A stretch of 64,000 bases of DNA from Burkholderiales bacterium GJ-E10 (lineage in GTDB: Bacteria > Pseudomonadota > Gammaproteobacteria > Burkholderiales > Burkholderiaceae_F), in NCBI GenBank assembly GCA_000828975.1, contig AP014683.1, positions 1,473,700-1,537,699 on the forward strand, given 5' to 3'. Both the position numbers and the translations under genes were made by a program. The notes beneath the pieces were generated by a model. The model was given only the letters and a program-made list of their open reading frames with translations, ran no database searches and was not told where the DNA came from. Each line of letters starts with the position of its first letter. The first letter of the stretch is position 1. Shown piece by piece: positions 48,011-56,907 of the stretch.

Positions 48011-48111
48011 CTACATAATAACTATTCATTTTTATTTCTGGTCTCGCGTCCCTAGACTTTTTCCCGGGAGTCGTTCGCCCCCGAATACGTCCATCGCCGC
48101 AGGAGACCGCC

Positions 48112-49764
48112 ATGCCGCATGACCCGCTTGCGCCCGCTCTGGCCCTGATTCCCCCGATGCTGTATTTGCTGGTGGGGTTGATACCCGCCGCGTGGGCCAA
48201 CGCCCGTGCCGCGACGATGAGCGCGCTCGCCACCAACGCCGCCTGGGCGGCGCTGGCCGGGGCCGTCGCGACGGCCGTCGCCCATGGGTTCGATTCCGCC
48301 CAGTCGTGGACGATCCATCCGGTCGCGCTGGGCAGCCTGGGGAGTTTCCCCTTGGCAATCTATGTCAACGGCCTGACAGTCACCATGCTGCTGCTGGTGT
48401 CTTTCGTCGGCGCCGTGGTGACCCGCTACGCGCGGCCGAATCTCGACGGCGACCCCAACCAGGGCCGCTTCCACAAATGGCTGGCGATGACGCTCGCCGC
48501 GATCCTCACCCTGATCGTGTCCGGCAATCTCCTGCTGTTCGCATTCGCCTGGATCGCCACCAGCCTGTGCCTGCACCAGTTGCTGATGTTCTACCGCGAG
48601 CGGCCGGCGGCGGTGCTGGCCGCCCACAAGAAATTCGTCGCCAGCCGGATCGGCGACGTCAGCCTGCTCTGCGCCGTCGCGCTCATCGGATCGAGCCTGC
48701 ACACGCTCGATTTCGCCGGGATGTTTCACATCCTTGCGACGCCGGGAATCGCGGTTCCGGCGTCGCTGGATCTCGCCGCCTTGCTGATCGTCGTCAGTGC
48801 GGCACTCAAATCCGCGCAGTTTCCATTCCACGGCTGGTTGATCCAGGTGATGGAGGCGCCGACACCGGTGTCCGCGCTGCTGCATGCGGGCATCGTCAAC
48901 GCCGGCGCGTTTCTGGTCGTGCGTATGAGTCCGGTGATCTCGCACTCGGAAACGGCGCGCTGCCTCCTCGTGGCCATCGGCCTCATCACACTGGCCCTGT
49001 CGTCGCTCGTGATGCTCACCCAGACCAGCATCAAGGTGTCGCTTGCCTGGTCGACCACGGCGCAAATGGGATTCATGCTGCTGGAATGCGGACTCGGCCT
49101 CTACAGCCTTGCGATCCTGCACGTCGTCACGCACTCGCTCTACAAGGCGCATGCGTTCCTCGCTTCCGGAAGCAGCGTCGACACCTTCCGCGCACCGGTT
49201 CTGCCCTACCCCCGCGGCGGGCTTCGGCTGGGCCGGCTATTGCTGGCTCTGCTGACGGGCAGCGCGCTGACCCTGGTCACCGCCGCCGCGTTCGGCATCA
49301 CGGCACACAGCGCGCCGGCGCTGCTCGCCGCCGCGACGGTGGTCGCGATCGCGACCTCGCAGTTGCTGCTGCTGGCAATCACCGAAACCGAGGGCAATCC
49401 GTCGTTCGCGCGCGCCCTGGGCCTGGGGATCATCGTCGTGTTGGCCTACTTCACGCTGCATGCCGGCTTCGAAGCCGCGCTCGCCACCAGCGTGCTCCCG
49501 GTGCCGGATCCGAAAGGACCGTTCCAGGCCATGCTCGCGGCCACCGTGGTCGGCGTCTTCCTCGTCCTGCTGGTGGTCCAGCGCATCCTCAAATCCGACC
49601 CGACGGCCTTGGGCAATGGTCTGTATCTGCACCTCTACAACGGTCTGTATGTCGACGTGTACATCACGCGGCTGCTGCAGCGTTTCTGGCCCAGTCCGCC
49701 CGCGGACATGGGTTCGCCGCCCGCTCCCTTCGCAACCATTCCCGGCACTCGAGGTGGATCATGA
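48112..49764 (+). CDS. dabB: DabB, membrane subunit of the DAB inorganic-carbon accumulation complex
   Basis: A 550-residue polytopic protein of the NADH-quinone oxidoreductase subunit L/antiporter family. Key signatures are FAFAWIATSLCLHQLL, the lysine-bearing SAALKSAQFPFHGWLIQVMEAPTPVSALLHAG and the histidine region HVVTHSLYKAHAFL. In the DAB system it couples a cation gradient to vectorial CO2 hydration by DabA at the inner membrane. Its stop overlaps the dabA ATG (ATGA). Confidence 0.92.
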   Translation: MPHDPLAPALALIPPMLYLLVGLIPAAWANARAATMSALATNAAWAALAGAVATAVAHGFDSAQSWTIHPVALGSLGSFPLAIYVNGLTVTMLLLVSFVGAVVTRYARPNLDGDPNQGRFHKWLAMTLAAILTLIVSGNLLLFAFAWIATSLCLHQLLMFYRERPAAVLAAHKKFVASRIGDVSLLCAVALIGSSLHTLDFAGMFHILATPGIAVPASLDLAALLIVVSAALKSAQFPFHGWLIQVMEAPTPVSALLHAGIVNAGAFLVVRMSPVISHSETARCLLVAIGLITLALSSLVMLTQTSIKVSLAWSTTAQMGFMLLECGLGLYSLAILHVVTHSLYKAHAFLASGSSVDTFRAPVLPYPRGGLRLGRLLLALLTGSALTLVTAAAFGITAHSAPALLAAATVVAIATSQLLLLAITETEGNPSFARALGLGIIVVLAYFTLHAGFEAALATSVLPVPDPKGPFQAMLAATVVGVFLVLLVVQRILKSDPTALGNGLYLHLYNGLYVDVYITRLLQRFWPSPPADMGSPPAPFATIPGTRGGS

Positions 49765-52304
49765 ACGCACAACCGACAGCCGATCTCCGGACCCGCGACC
49801 ACAGCGAACTGGCAGCACCGACCCCGGACGAACTGCGCGCACACATCGATGCGGCCTGCGCCCGCATCGCGCCCCTGTGGCCGCTGCAGCATTTCGTGGC
49901 GGTGAATCCGTTCTTCGGGCTGCGCGACCAGACGTTCCAGGACGCCTCCGACACGCTGGCGCGGATCACGGGTGCCGGCCTCTACATGCCCCGCGACTAC
50001 TATCGCGCGCAGCTTGCCGAGGGGCGCATCACGCGCGAGGACATCGCCGTGGCGATTCGCCGCTGCGACAGTGACCTCGATCCGGAGAGCGTGGAGCGCG
50101 CCCTCGCGACGGACGCGCCGCGGCCCAAGCTCGGGATGGCGGCGGTCAGCGAAGTGCTCGAGCGTGTCGAAGGCGGGCTGTGGTCGAGCTTCGTCACCGA
50201 GCGCATCAGCCTGCATTGCGCCGCCTACTTCGACCTCGGCCAGGCCACGATCCGCATGCCCTGGCGCGATCGCTCGCTCTATGCCGCGTGGCGCGAATCG
50301 GCGGCGATCGATCGCAGCCCCTCGATGATGGGGCTGTTCGACTTCCGCTCGGCGGTACCCCGCCTGCCGGACGATCCGCAGGCTGCGATCGCGCTCGCAA
50401 TCCGCCGTCTCACCATTCCGGCCGCGGCGGTCGAACGCTATCTGCATGCCTCGCTGATGAGCATCAACGGCTGGGCGGCATGGGCGCGATACCTGCGCTG
50501 GCAGGCCGAACTGCAAGGCGGGCGCGACGACTCGATCGTCGATCTGCTGGCGATCCGGCTGATGTGGGACATGCTCCTCTTTGAGGAAAAGCGCTCGGCG
50601 GCACTAGTGGCGCGCTGGCGCGAAATGCTCGCCGCCAGCATGCGCCCGCCATCGGCCAAGCGCCAGGCGTCGGCGGAGATCGACCGCATCCTGCTGACGG
50701 CAATGGAGGTGGGGTTTCAACGCAGCATCATCGCCGGCGTTGCCGCGCCCGCCGGTTCGCAGACCGACGTCGACCCGACGGCGACTTCCCCCGGACGGCC
50801 GGCGCTCCAGGCGGCGTTCTGCATCGACGTGCGTTCCGAGGTGTTCCGGCGCGCGCTCGAGACCGTCGCCTCGCCGATCCAGACGATCGGGTTCGCCGGG
50901 TTTTTCGGCATCTTCATCGAACACGTCCCGCTGGGTTCGACCGCCGGCCACGTTCATGTCCCGGTGCTGTTCCGGCCGGGGTATCCGATCTACGACCGGG
51001 TCAAGAACGGGGATCCCGATGCCGTGATGGTCGAACGCCGCCGTCGGATCGGCCTCTACAAGGCCTGGAAGGGCTTCAAGTTCTCGGCGCCATCGTGCTT
51101 TTCGTTCGTCGAAGCAGCCGGACTGATGTATGTTTCGAAGCTCATCACCGACAGCTTCGGCTGGACCCGGCCCGTTCCCGACCCGCGGACCCAGGGCCTC
51201 GACCAGGCGGCTGCCGATCGCGTCGGCCCGACCCTCGAGGACGTGTCCCCGGCGCAGCGATCCCCGGACCACGCCCATGCGGGCATCCCGCCCGAGGAGC
51301 GCGCCGGGCATGCGGAGCGGATCCTGCGGGCGATGTCGCTCACCGCCAATTTCGCACGCATCGTGCTGTTGGCCGGCCACGGCAGCAGCACCGTCAACAA
51401 CCCCTACGGATCGGCGCTCGACTGCGGTGCCTGCGCCGGCCAGACCGGAGAGGCCAGCGCGCGGGTGGTCGTCGCCCTGCTGAACGACCGCGCGGTCCGC
51501 GCGGAACTGCGGCGCCGCGGGATCGACATTCCCGACGACACCTGGTTCCTCGCCGGGCTGCACGACACCACCACCGATGCGCTGCAGCTTTTCGACACCG
51601 ACGAGCTCCCGGCGGCACTGGCCCCGGATCTCGCCCGCTTGCGGCAGTGGCTGGAGCAGGCCGCCGATCTGACGCGTCTCGAGCGCGCCGCCCTGCTCGG
51701 GATCGCCGCCACGACCGACCGCGGCATCGAGGCCCGCGTCCGCAGCCGCAGCCGCGACTGGTCGCAGGTGCGGCCCGAATGGGCGCTCGCGAACAACGCC
51801 GCATTCATCGCCGCGCCCCGATCGCGCACCGCGGCGCTTCATCTCGCCGGCCGCGCCTTCCTGCACGAGTACGTCTGGCGACAGGATGCCGGGTTCGGCG
51901 TGCTCGAGCTGATCATGACGGCGCCGATGGTGGTCGCGAACTGGATCAACATGCAGTACTACGCGTCGGTCGTCGACAATCGACGCTTCGGCAGCGGCAA
52001 CAAGGTGCTGCACAACGTCGCCGGCGGCGCCATCGGCGTGCTCGAAGGCAACGGCGGCGACCTTCGGACCGGCCTGCCTCTGCAATCCCTGAGCGACGGC
52101 AAGCAGTGGATGCACGAACCCTTGCGATTGAGCGTGTTCATCGAGGCGCCGCAGGATCCGATCGACGACGTGGTGTCGCGGCACGCCGTGGTGCGCGACC
52201 TTGTCGAGAACGGGTGGCTGCACCTGTTCCGCATCGCCGATGAGGGCACGGTCTTCCTGCGCCGGTCCGATGGCCTGTGGCTGGCGGCGGAGCGGGACCG
52301 GTAA
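49761..52304 (+). CDS. dabA: DabA, carbonic-anhydrase-like subunit of the DAB complex (DUF2309)
   Basis: An 847-residue peripheral protein. Predicted zinc ligands and catalytic residues are all present: FCIDVRSE supplies C354 and D356, AGHGSS supplies H540, and DCGACAG supplies C555. The 15-residue H-C spacing equals that of Halothiobacillus DabA (H524, C539). It hydrates CO2 to bicarbonate to feed the carboxysome. Translation is probably coupled to dabB through the ATGA overlap. It is the last gene of the rightward unit before the accessory patch. Confidence 0.94.
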   Translation: MNAQPTADLRTRDHSELAAPTPDELRAHIDAACARIAPLWPLQHFVAVNPFFGLRDQTFQDASDTLARITGAGLYMPRDYYRAQLAEGRITREDIAVAIRRCDSDLDPESVERALATDAPRPKLGMAAVSEVLERVEGGLWSSFVTERISLHCAAYFDLGQATIRMPWRDRSLYAAWRESAAIDRSPSMMGLFDFRSAVPRLPDDPQAAIALAIRRLTIPAAAVERYLHASLMSINGWAAWARYLRWQAELQGGRDDSIVDLLAIRLMWDMLLFEEKRSAALVARWREMLAASMRPPSAKRQASAEIDRILLTAMEVGFQRSIIAGVAAPAGSQTDVDPTATSPGRPALQAAFCIDVRSEVFRRALETVASPIQTIGFAGFFGIFIEHVPLGSTAGHVHVPVLFRPGYPIYDRVKNGDPDAVMVERRRRIGLYKAWKGFKFSAPSCFSFVEAAGLMYVSKLITDSFGWTRPVPDPRTQGLDQAAADRVGPTLEDVSPAQRSPDHAHAGIPPEERAGHAERILRAMSLTANFARIVLLAGHGSSTVNNPYGSALDCGACAGQTGEASARVVVALLNDRAVRAELRRRGIDIPDDTWFLAGLHDTTTDALQLFDTDELPAALAPDLARLRQWLEQAADLTRLERAALLGIAATTDRGIEARVRSRSRDWSQVRPEWALANNAAFIAAPRSRTAALHLAGRAFLHEYVWRQDAGFGVLELIMTAPMVVANWINMQYYASVVDNRRFGSGNKVLHNVAGGAIGVLEGNGGDLRTGLPLQSLSDGKQWMHEPLRLSVFIEAPQDPIDDVVSRHAVVRDLVENGWLHLFRIADEGTVFLRRSDGLWLAAERDR

Positions 52305-52460
52305 CGCAAGCGGGTGTGGACGCTACGCCGTACGGTGACAAGCCATGGCGCCGGGTGTATCGCATTGGATGAGGCGTCCGGCGTCCCTCTCGTGTTGCTT
52401 CCGGCCGATACGTGACCACCGGTGCCGGTTACACGCTCGATACCGCATTCCTCAGCCAAC

Positions 52461-52742
52461 CTATGCTGGTTCGTGCACCTGCATTTCGATCCGAAGCCCC
52501 GCCGCCGTCGCCATATTCACCAGTGCGTCAAGGCCAAACAAGTTGATCTTGCCGCGCATCAGGTCGGAAACGCGTGGCTGGGTCACCGAAAAAAGTTTTG
52601 CGGCCTGCGCTTGGCTCATTCCGGTCTTGGCGATGTGATTCCGCAGCGCCATCATGAGGGTCGAGCGCAGTTTCATGTTTTCCGCTTCCTCCGGGGTGTC
52701 CTCGATGGCATCCCAAACGCTGGCGAATCGTTTCTTAGTCAT
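52461..52742 (-). CDS. higA: HigA-like XRE-family antitoxin
   Basis: A 93-residue HTH protein: KLRSTLMMALRNHIAKTGMSQAQAAKLFSVTQPRVSDLMRGKINLFGLDALVNMA is the HigA/XRE DNA-binding core. Its ATG overlaps the stop of the upstream toxin frame (4-base overlap), the usual toxin-first HigBA order. It should neutralise HigB and repress the operon. It appears intact although the toxin gene is frameshifted. Confidence 0.85.
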   Translation of the reverse strand: MTKKRFASVWDAIEDTPEEAENMKLRSTLMMALRNHIAKTGMSQAQAAKLFSVTQPRVSDLMRGKINLFGLDALVNMATAAGLRIEMQVHEPA

Positions 52743-53076
52743 TTGCGGAGCTCCTTCAATAGATCGCGGTATCGATCGCCGGCCAAGCGCAAATCGGACT
52801 TGTTCGTCTGCTGCCGCTTTTTCTGGAAGCAGTGAAGCACGTAGATCGCATCGGCAAATTTGGCAACGTAGATGACCCGGTACGTTCCGGACGAATCCCA
52901 AACCCGGATTTCCTTCACCCCTGGACCCACGGTTGTCATTGGCTCCCAATCGTCCGGGTCCAGGCCGTTCTGTACTCTGTCTATCTGGTGGCCTGCCTCG
53001 CGCCTCGCGGCAGGCGGAAAAGAGCGCAGATCGTCAAGCCACTGCCCAGAAACTCGACCGATTTTGGTTTCGCCAT
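52739..53076 (-). pseudogene. higB: Frameshifted HigB-like toxin gene
   Basis: The main frame from 52939 encodes 66 residues (VGPGVKEIRVWDSSGTYRVIYVAKF ... VLHCFQKK), the C-terminal part of a HigB/Gp49-type mRNA interferase. Open sequence continues upstream in the same frame as LDDLRSFPPAARREAGHQID and then ends without a start. The expected N-terminus MAKPKSVEFLGSGL is in another frame, beginning with an ATG at 53076. A single-base change around 53035 would restore the roughly 110-residue protein. Either the toxin is dead or only the short ATG 52939 product is made. Confidence 0.66.
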
Positions 53077-53227
53077 ACGAGAAATATACAAGTATTTGTA
53101 TGCCATTGCAAGGCTATCGGTTGCCCGTTGTTACATGGAAGGTCCCTTGTCGTTTCGTGAAAAATTGAAGTGCTCCGGACCGGCCGTTCGCGAGATTCTC
53201 TCCGCGGCCAGGAGCGGCTGCTCGAAG

Positions 53228-53629
53228 TCACGAAACCCCCTCTCCCGCGCAGGCGGGAGAGGGCGGGGGTGAGGGTCGTCGCAAGAGCGATGTCGTGCGA
53301 ATTTGCTCGAGCACTGCCACGGTCTGCGTCAAGACCTCGTTGTCCCAGAATCGCATCACCACGAAGCCGCGCTTGCCAAGGAATGCATCCCGCGAAGCGT
53401 CGTAGCGGCATGCTTCCTGATGTTGTGAGCCGTCCACCTCGACGATGAGGTGTTGTTCCATGCAGACGAAATCGACGATATAAGGACCGATCGGTTGCGG
53501 TCGACGGAACCGCCATCCCATGAGGCGACGCGAACGCAGTTCTTGCCAGAGGCGCCGTTCGGCGTCGGTGGATTGCGCGCGCAGCGAACGTGCCTTCGTC
53601 GATGAAGGCGTTCGGCGGGGTGTTTCCAT
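53228..53629 (-). CDS. DUF559 (restriction-endonuclease-like) protein
   Basis: A 133-residue protein with the DUF559 core of the PD-(D/E)XK nuclease fold: AQSTDAERRLWQELRSRRL, GWRFRRPQPIGPYIVDFVCME, HLIVEVDGSQH and FVVMRFWDNEVL. Catalytic-type residues are the Asp of IVDF and the E-x-D of VEVD. It is related to very-short-patch-repair-like nucleases. The C-terminal 15 residues come from the flanking inverted repeat. ATG 53629 is chosen because the longer frame to 53815 runs through the second repeat and is unconserved. Confidence 0.8.
   Translation of the reverse strand: METPRRTPSSTKARSLRAQSTDAERRLWQELRSRRLMGWRFRRPQPIGPYIVDFVCMEQHLIVEVDGSQHQEACRYDASRDAFLGKRGFVVMRFWDNEVLTQTVAVLEQIRTTSLLRRPSPPPSPACAGEGVS
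53238..53275. repeat. 38-bp inverted repeat, left copy
   Basis: A REP-like palindrome (CCCTCTCCCGC ... GCGGGAGAGGG followed by CGGGGGTGAGGG). Its reverse complement matches 53719-53756 at 36 of 38 positions. It overlaps the 3' end of the DUF559 gene and encodes its Pro-rich tail. Confidence 0.82.
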
Positions 53630-53718
53630 ACGGAATGGGGAGCTGCGTCGGGGGAAGCGCGAAGTTTGTGTCGCCGGATGGTATGTGGCACTACCGTCGA
53701 CAGCAGCAATGGCAGCCG

Positions 53719-53756
53719 CCCTCACCCCCGCCCTCTCCCGCCGTCGCGGGAGAGGG
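53719..53756. repeat. 38-bp inverted repeat, right copy
   Basis: The near-perfect inverted partner of 53238-53275 (2 mismatches), starting CCCTCACCCCCGCCC and ending GGGAGAGGG. Together the two copies bracket the DUF559 gene. No target-site duplication could be identified by eye. Confidence 0.82.
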
Positions 53757-53865
53757 AGTTGGCGCGCCTCCCACGTCGACGGCCTGCTCGGGGTCGAATG
53801 CGTCATCCCGATCATCGAGATTCGATGCCGAAAAGGGAGCGCTGACAGCGCCCACGAAGAGGACG

Positions 53866-56232
53866 TCAGCGCGTCATCGACAGATACAGGGCGGGGAGCT
53901 TTTCCGGCAAGCGGGCGACCTGGTCAAGGATCAGGTAGTTCTTGGCGCCGAAGATCCGCGAGACGTACTGGTCGGCGTTGGGATCCAGCGTCAGGCAGAA
54001 GGTGTTGATCCCGCGCCGCGCCAGTTCCTCTACCGCCTTGCGGGTGTCCTGGCGCAGGTATTGCGGGTCGCGCACGTCGTTGTCGGCAGGCTCGCCGTCG
54101 GTGAGCAACAGGACCAGCTTGCGCTGGCTCGGTCGGCGCGCGAGGTGGGCCCCCGCGTGACGCAGCGCGGTGCCCATGCGGGTGGAAAGCTTGCCGGTCA
54201 TCGCCGCCAGACGCCCCTTGACCCGGTCGTCGTAGACGCCGTCGAAATCCTTGAAGCGGTAGTACTCGACGTCATGCCGGCCGTTCGAATCGAAGCCGTG
54301 GATCGCGAACGGATCGCCGATCTTGTCGAGCGCATCGGCAAGCAACGCGGCGGCTTCCCGCGCCATGTCGAGCACGGTCCGATTGCGCTCGTCGCCGCGC
54401 AAGGCGTCGTTGGTCGATTCCGAAAGGTCGATCAGCAGCAGCACCGACAGATCGCGGATCTGCAACCGCGTGCGGATCCCGATGCGCGGATCCGGCGCCC
54501 GCCCCATGCGGATGTCCACCAGGCCCTGGATCGCGGCGTTGAGGTCGATCTCGTCGCCATCCTCGACCTTGCGCTGGCGCACGACGCCCTGGGGCTGCAC
54601 GGCCTCGATCAGGCGCTTGAGCCGGCGCACCAGCGGCTTGTGTTCTTCGATGACCGCATCGATGCGCGCCGGATCGCCGACTTTCGGATGTTTCTCGAGG
54701 AGGGTCACCCAGTCCGGACGCTCGAGCTGGGTCTGATAGTCCCACTCGGGATAGTGGAACGGCGAGGACACGGGCGGCTTGCCTTCGCGCTCGTTGAAGG
54801 AGGTCCCGTCGTCATCGTAGAGTTCGGTCGCCAGAACCCAGATTTCCTGGGCGTCGTCGCCGGCGAATTCGACGTCGAGCCCGTTGAGCATTTCCATCAG
54901 GCTGACGTACTTGCGTACCTGCGCGGGTCGGCCGCCGGCGCCGAGGACCTCGAAGTCGCCCTCCGGCATCTCCCACAGGTGGCGGTTGTCGTCGCGATAG
55001 GAAGCCGACGGCGCATCGATCCGCGCGTTGAAGGGAATCTCGCGCCGCGCCGATTCGTCGGCGAGTTCCATGCCGATCGCGACGGCGGCGTCGAGGTCGT
55101 GCAGATCGGAGAGCGCTTGAAAACGGCTGCGGGCGAGCGCGACCAGCGGATGGTCGTCATGCCAGGCCTCATCGAGCAAGGCCCGGGCGATGCGGTCGAG
55201 CAGCGGCCCGACCCGCTCCGGCGCGTCCGGATCGACCGGCAGCAGCGCGGACCACAGGGTCTTCAAGCCCGGGAAGGCGCGTACCGCCAGCGCTTCGACG
55301 CGGGCATCCTCGATCACGCCCACGAACGCGCGCTGCAAGGGCGTATACCCTTCCGCGCGCGGGTCGGGCCGCGAGTGCACCTGATGCGCCGCGGCGTGCG
55401 CGGCGGCGGCACGATAGACCTCCAGTCCGGCAATCACCGGAGCCTGCGCCGTCGACGCGGCGGGGGTCGCTTCGTCGCCGGCCGGCCCGACGTCGTCAAA
55501 CGCGTCGGGCAGGTGGATGACGTACTGTTCGATGTAGGGACGATACCCCGCACGCGTTTCGAAATCGCCCGAGGTCGGGCGCAGGAAGAAATCGCGGCCC
55601 CACAGCGCGCGGAGATACATGAGCAGGCGACGCTGGACATCGACGAACAACACGCCGCGCTGCTCCTTCTTGAGGACGGCGCGCGCCTCGTCGCTTTCGA
55701 GCGCGAAGTACGCGGCCTGGGCGGCGAAATCGCTGCGGTAGGCGGAGGCGCCCCACATCGCCCATCTCCGCAGCCCGCCAAGCGTGAGGTGGGTCAGCAG
55801 CACATCGAGCTTCTCGAGCATCGGCCGCAGTGCGCGCGGCACCTGCGTGAGCAGGTTGTCGAGCAGGGAAAGATACCCTTTGAAGAGTTCCAGCTCCCCC
55901 AGCCGCGCAGCGGCGGTCGGAGCCGTGGAGAACAGCAGGACCAGGACGCCGGCGCTGGTCTTGGAGTACATCTTGATCGCGCTGGAGAGCAGTTCGGCAA
56001 CCGCCGGTTCGCCGATCTCCTTCGCCACCTGCGGCGCGCTTTCGAGGAAGGACACGACGAGGTCGGTGCCCCGGCCCAGGGCCTGGAGCCCCGCCGCCCC
56101 CTGGAGATAGGCCTGCAATCCGCGCGGACTGAACACCCGCACGGCATCCTGCCAGTTGGCCTCCAGCACCTCGCCGGCCTGGGCGCCCAGATCGTCGAGG
56201 ATGTCCTGGTAATCGCTGAGATGGATCGCCAT
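53866..56232 (-). CDS. cbbO: CbbO, Rubisco activase component with VWA domain
   Basis: A 788-residue protein. The C-terminal von Willebrand A domain carries the MIDAS motif in LLLIDLSESTND, then LLLLTDGEPADND. The N-terminal 500 residues are the helical CbbO region (for example YLSLLDNLLTQVP and LQRAFVGVIEDARVEAL). CbbO works as an adaptor on the hexameric AAA+ ATPase CbbQ to remove inhibitory sugar phosphates from Rubisco. No cbbQ is seen beside it in this window. It ends the leftward carboxysome operon. Confidence 0.92.
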   Translation of the reverse strand: MAIHLSDYQDILDDLGAQAGEVLEANWQDAVRVFSPRGLQAYLQGAAGLQALGRGTDLVVSFLESAPQVAKEIGEPAVAELLSSAIKMYSKTSAGVLVLLFSTAPTAAARLGELELFKGYLSLLDNLLTQVPRALRPMLEKLDVLLTHLTLGGLRRWAMWGASAYRSDFAAQAAYFALESDEARAVLKKEQRGVLFVDVQRRLLMYLRALWGRDFFLRPTSGDFETRAGYRPYIEQYVIHLPDAFDDVGPAGDEATPAASTAQAPVIAGLEVYRAAAAHAAAHQVHSRPDPRAEGYTPLQRAFVGVIEDARVEALAVRAFPGLKTLWSALLPVDPDAPERVGPLLDRIARALLDEAWHDDHPLVALARSRFQALSDLHDLDAAVAIGMELADESARREIPFNARIDAPSASYRDDNRHLWEMPEGDFEVLGAGGRPAQVRKYVSLMEMLNGLDVEFAGDDAQEIWVLATELYDDDGTSFNEREGKPPVSSPFHYPEWDYQTQLERPDWVTLLEKHPKVGDPARIDAVIEEHKPLVRRLKRLIEAVQPQGVVRQRKVEDGDEIDLNAAIQGLVDIRMGRAPDPRIGIRTRLQIRDLSVLLLIDLSESTNDALRGDERNRTVLDMAREAAALLADALDKIGDPFAIHGFDSNGRHDVEYYRFKDFDGVYDDRVKGRLAAMTGKLSTRMGTALRHAGAHLARRPSQRKLVLLLTDGEPADNDVRDPQYLRQDTRKAVEELARRGINTFCLTLDPNADQYVSRIFGAKNYLILDQVARLPEKLPALYLSMTR

Positions 56233-56270
56233 CGCCGCCTGCCCTCCCCGGTACGTTCAACCGCGAATGC

Positions 56271-56654
56271 TCAATCCGGCCAGACCCGTTCCGGATGCAA
56301 TGCCGTGCCGTGAGTCCGAGGGCCACCCGGGACCGCGGTCGCCGCGGGCTTCGCCGTCGCCGTCGTCGTAGCGCGGGGCGCGGACGGAGTGATGGCCGGG
56401 GACGGCGCGACCGTAGCGGACTGCTGCACGGCTGCCGGCGCCGCCGGTGCGGTCCGTGCCACGGGCATCCGCGGCGTCGCCGGCGCTACCGCGACCGCCC
56501 GGGGCGGCGCGTCCTTCGCCGGGCCTTTCCCTGCCGCCTTCGCCGGCCCCATTCCGGACCCCTTCGCCGCGGGCTCCGGAATGCGCCTGGCGGCCGGGCT
56601 GTTCTTCGTGCCCGCCTTGTTTGCCGGACGGCCGCGCATCGGATCAACTGGCAT
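56271..56654 (-). CDS. Low-complexity Ala/Pro-rich protein, possible McdB-like carboxysome positioning factor
   Basis: A 127-residue predicted disordered protein: a basic N-terminus (MRGRPANKAGTKN), a long Ala/Pro/Thr/Val-rich middle and a short conserved-looking C-terminus ending ERVWPD. Alpha-McdB proteins are small, low in complexity, encoded within carboxysome operons and share an invariant tryptophan at the extreme C-terminus, all of which fit. The partner ATPase McdA is not in the window. ATG 56654 overlaps the acRAF stop by 11 bases, which supports real translation. It remains possible that it is an unrelated linker-rich protein. Confidence 0.5.
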   Translation of the reverse strand: MPVDPMRGRPANKAGTKNSPAARRIPEPAAKGSGMGPAKAAGKGPAKDAPPRAVAVAPATPRMPVARTAPAAPAAVQQSATVAPSPAITPSAPRATTTATAKPAATAVPGGPRTHGTALHPERVWPD

Positions 56655-56907
56655 GACGCGTCGCGATCGCATCCGCCGCCATGGCGAAGTCGCGTTCCAT
56701 GGTTCCCGGCTCTTCCCCGTTCATGCCGAGGCTGACGTTGACGTGCGTGCGCGCGAAATTGAGGTCGGGGTAACAACCGAGCTGCTCGGACAGGGCGGCG
56801 AGGTCATCGAGAAATCCCCGGGTCGCCCCGTAGCTCGCAAATTCGTACCGGCGCGCCAGCCGCGGCGGGCGCTTCTGAACCGACCACTCACCCGAAAATT
56901 CCGCCAT
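56644..56907 (-). CDS. acRAF, alpha-carboxysome Rubisco assembly factor (PCD-like)
   Basis: An 87-residue pterin-4a-carbinolamine dehydratase-like protein with RRYEFASYGATRGFLDDLAALSEQLGCYPDLNFARTHVNVSL. PCD-like proteins within alpha-carboxysome operons act as Rubisco assembly chaperones (acRAF). The dehydratase histidine motif is degenerate (no HHP), consistent with a chaperone rather than an enzyme. ATG 56907 is used; the gene overlaps bfr by 20 bases. Confidence 0.8.
   Translation of the reverse strand: MAEFSGEWSVQKRPPRLARRYEFASYGATRGFLDDLAALSEQLGCYPDLNFARTHVNVSLGMNGEEPGTMERDFAMAADAIATRHAS

Noticed and set aside
48192..49760. Long rightward frame extending upstream of dabA through dabB
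   Set aside because: The dabA product matches DabA only from the ATG at 49761. The upstream part is an out-of-frame reading of dabB with Arg/Pro-rich composition.
53238..53756. A CRISPR array
   Set aside because: There are only two copies in inverted orientation, flanking a gene, with no regular spacers. No CRISPR-like direct repeats were seen elsewhere in the window.
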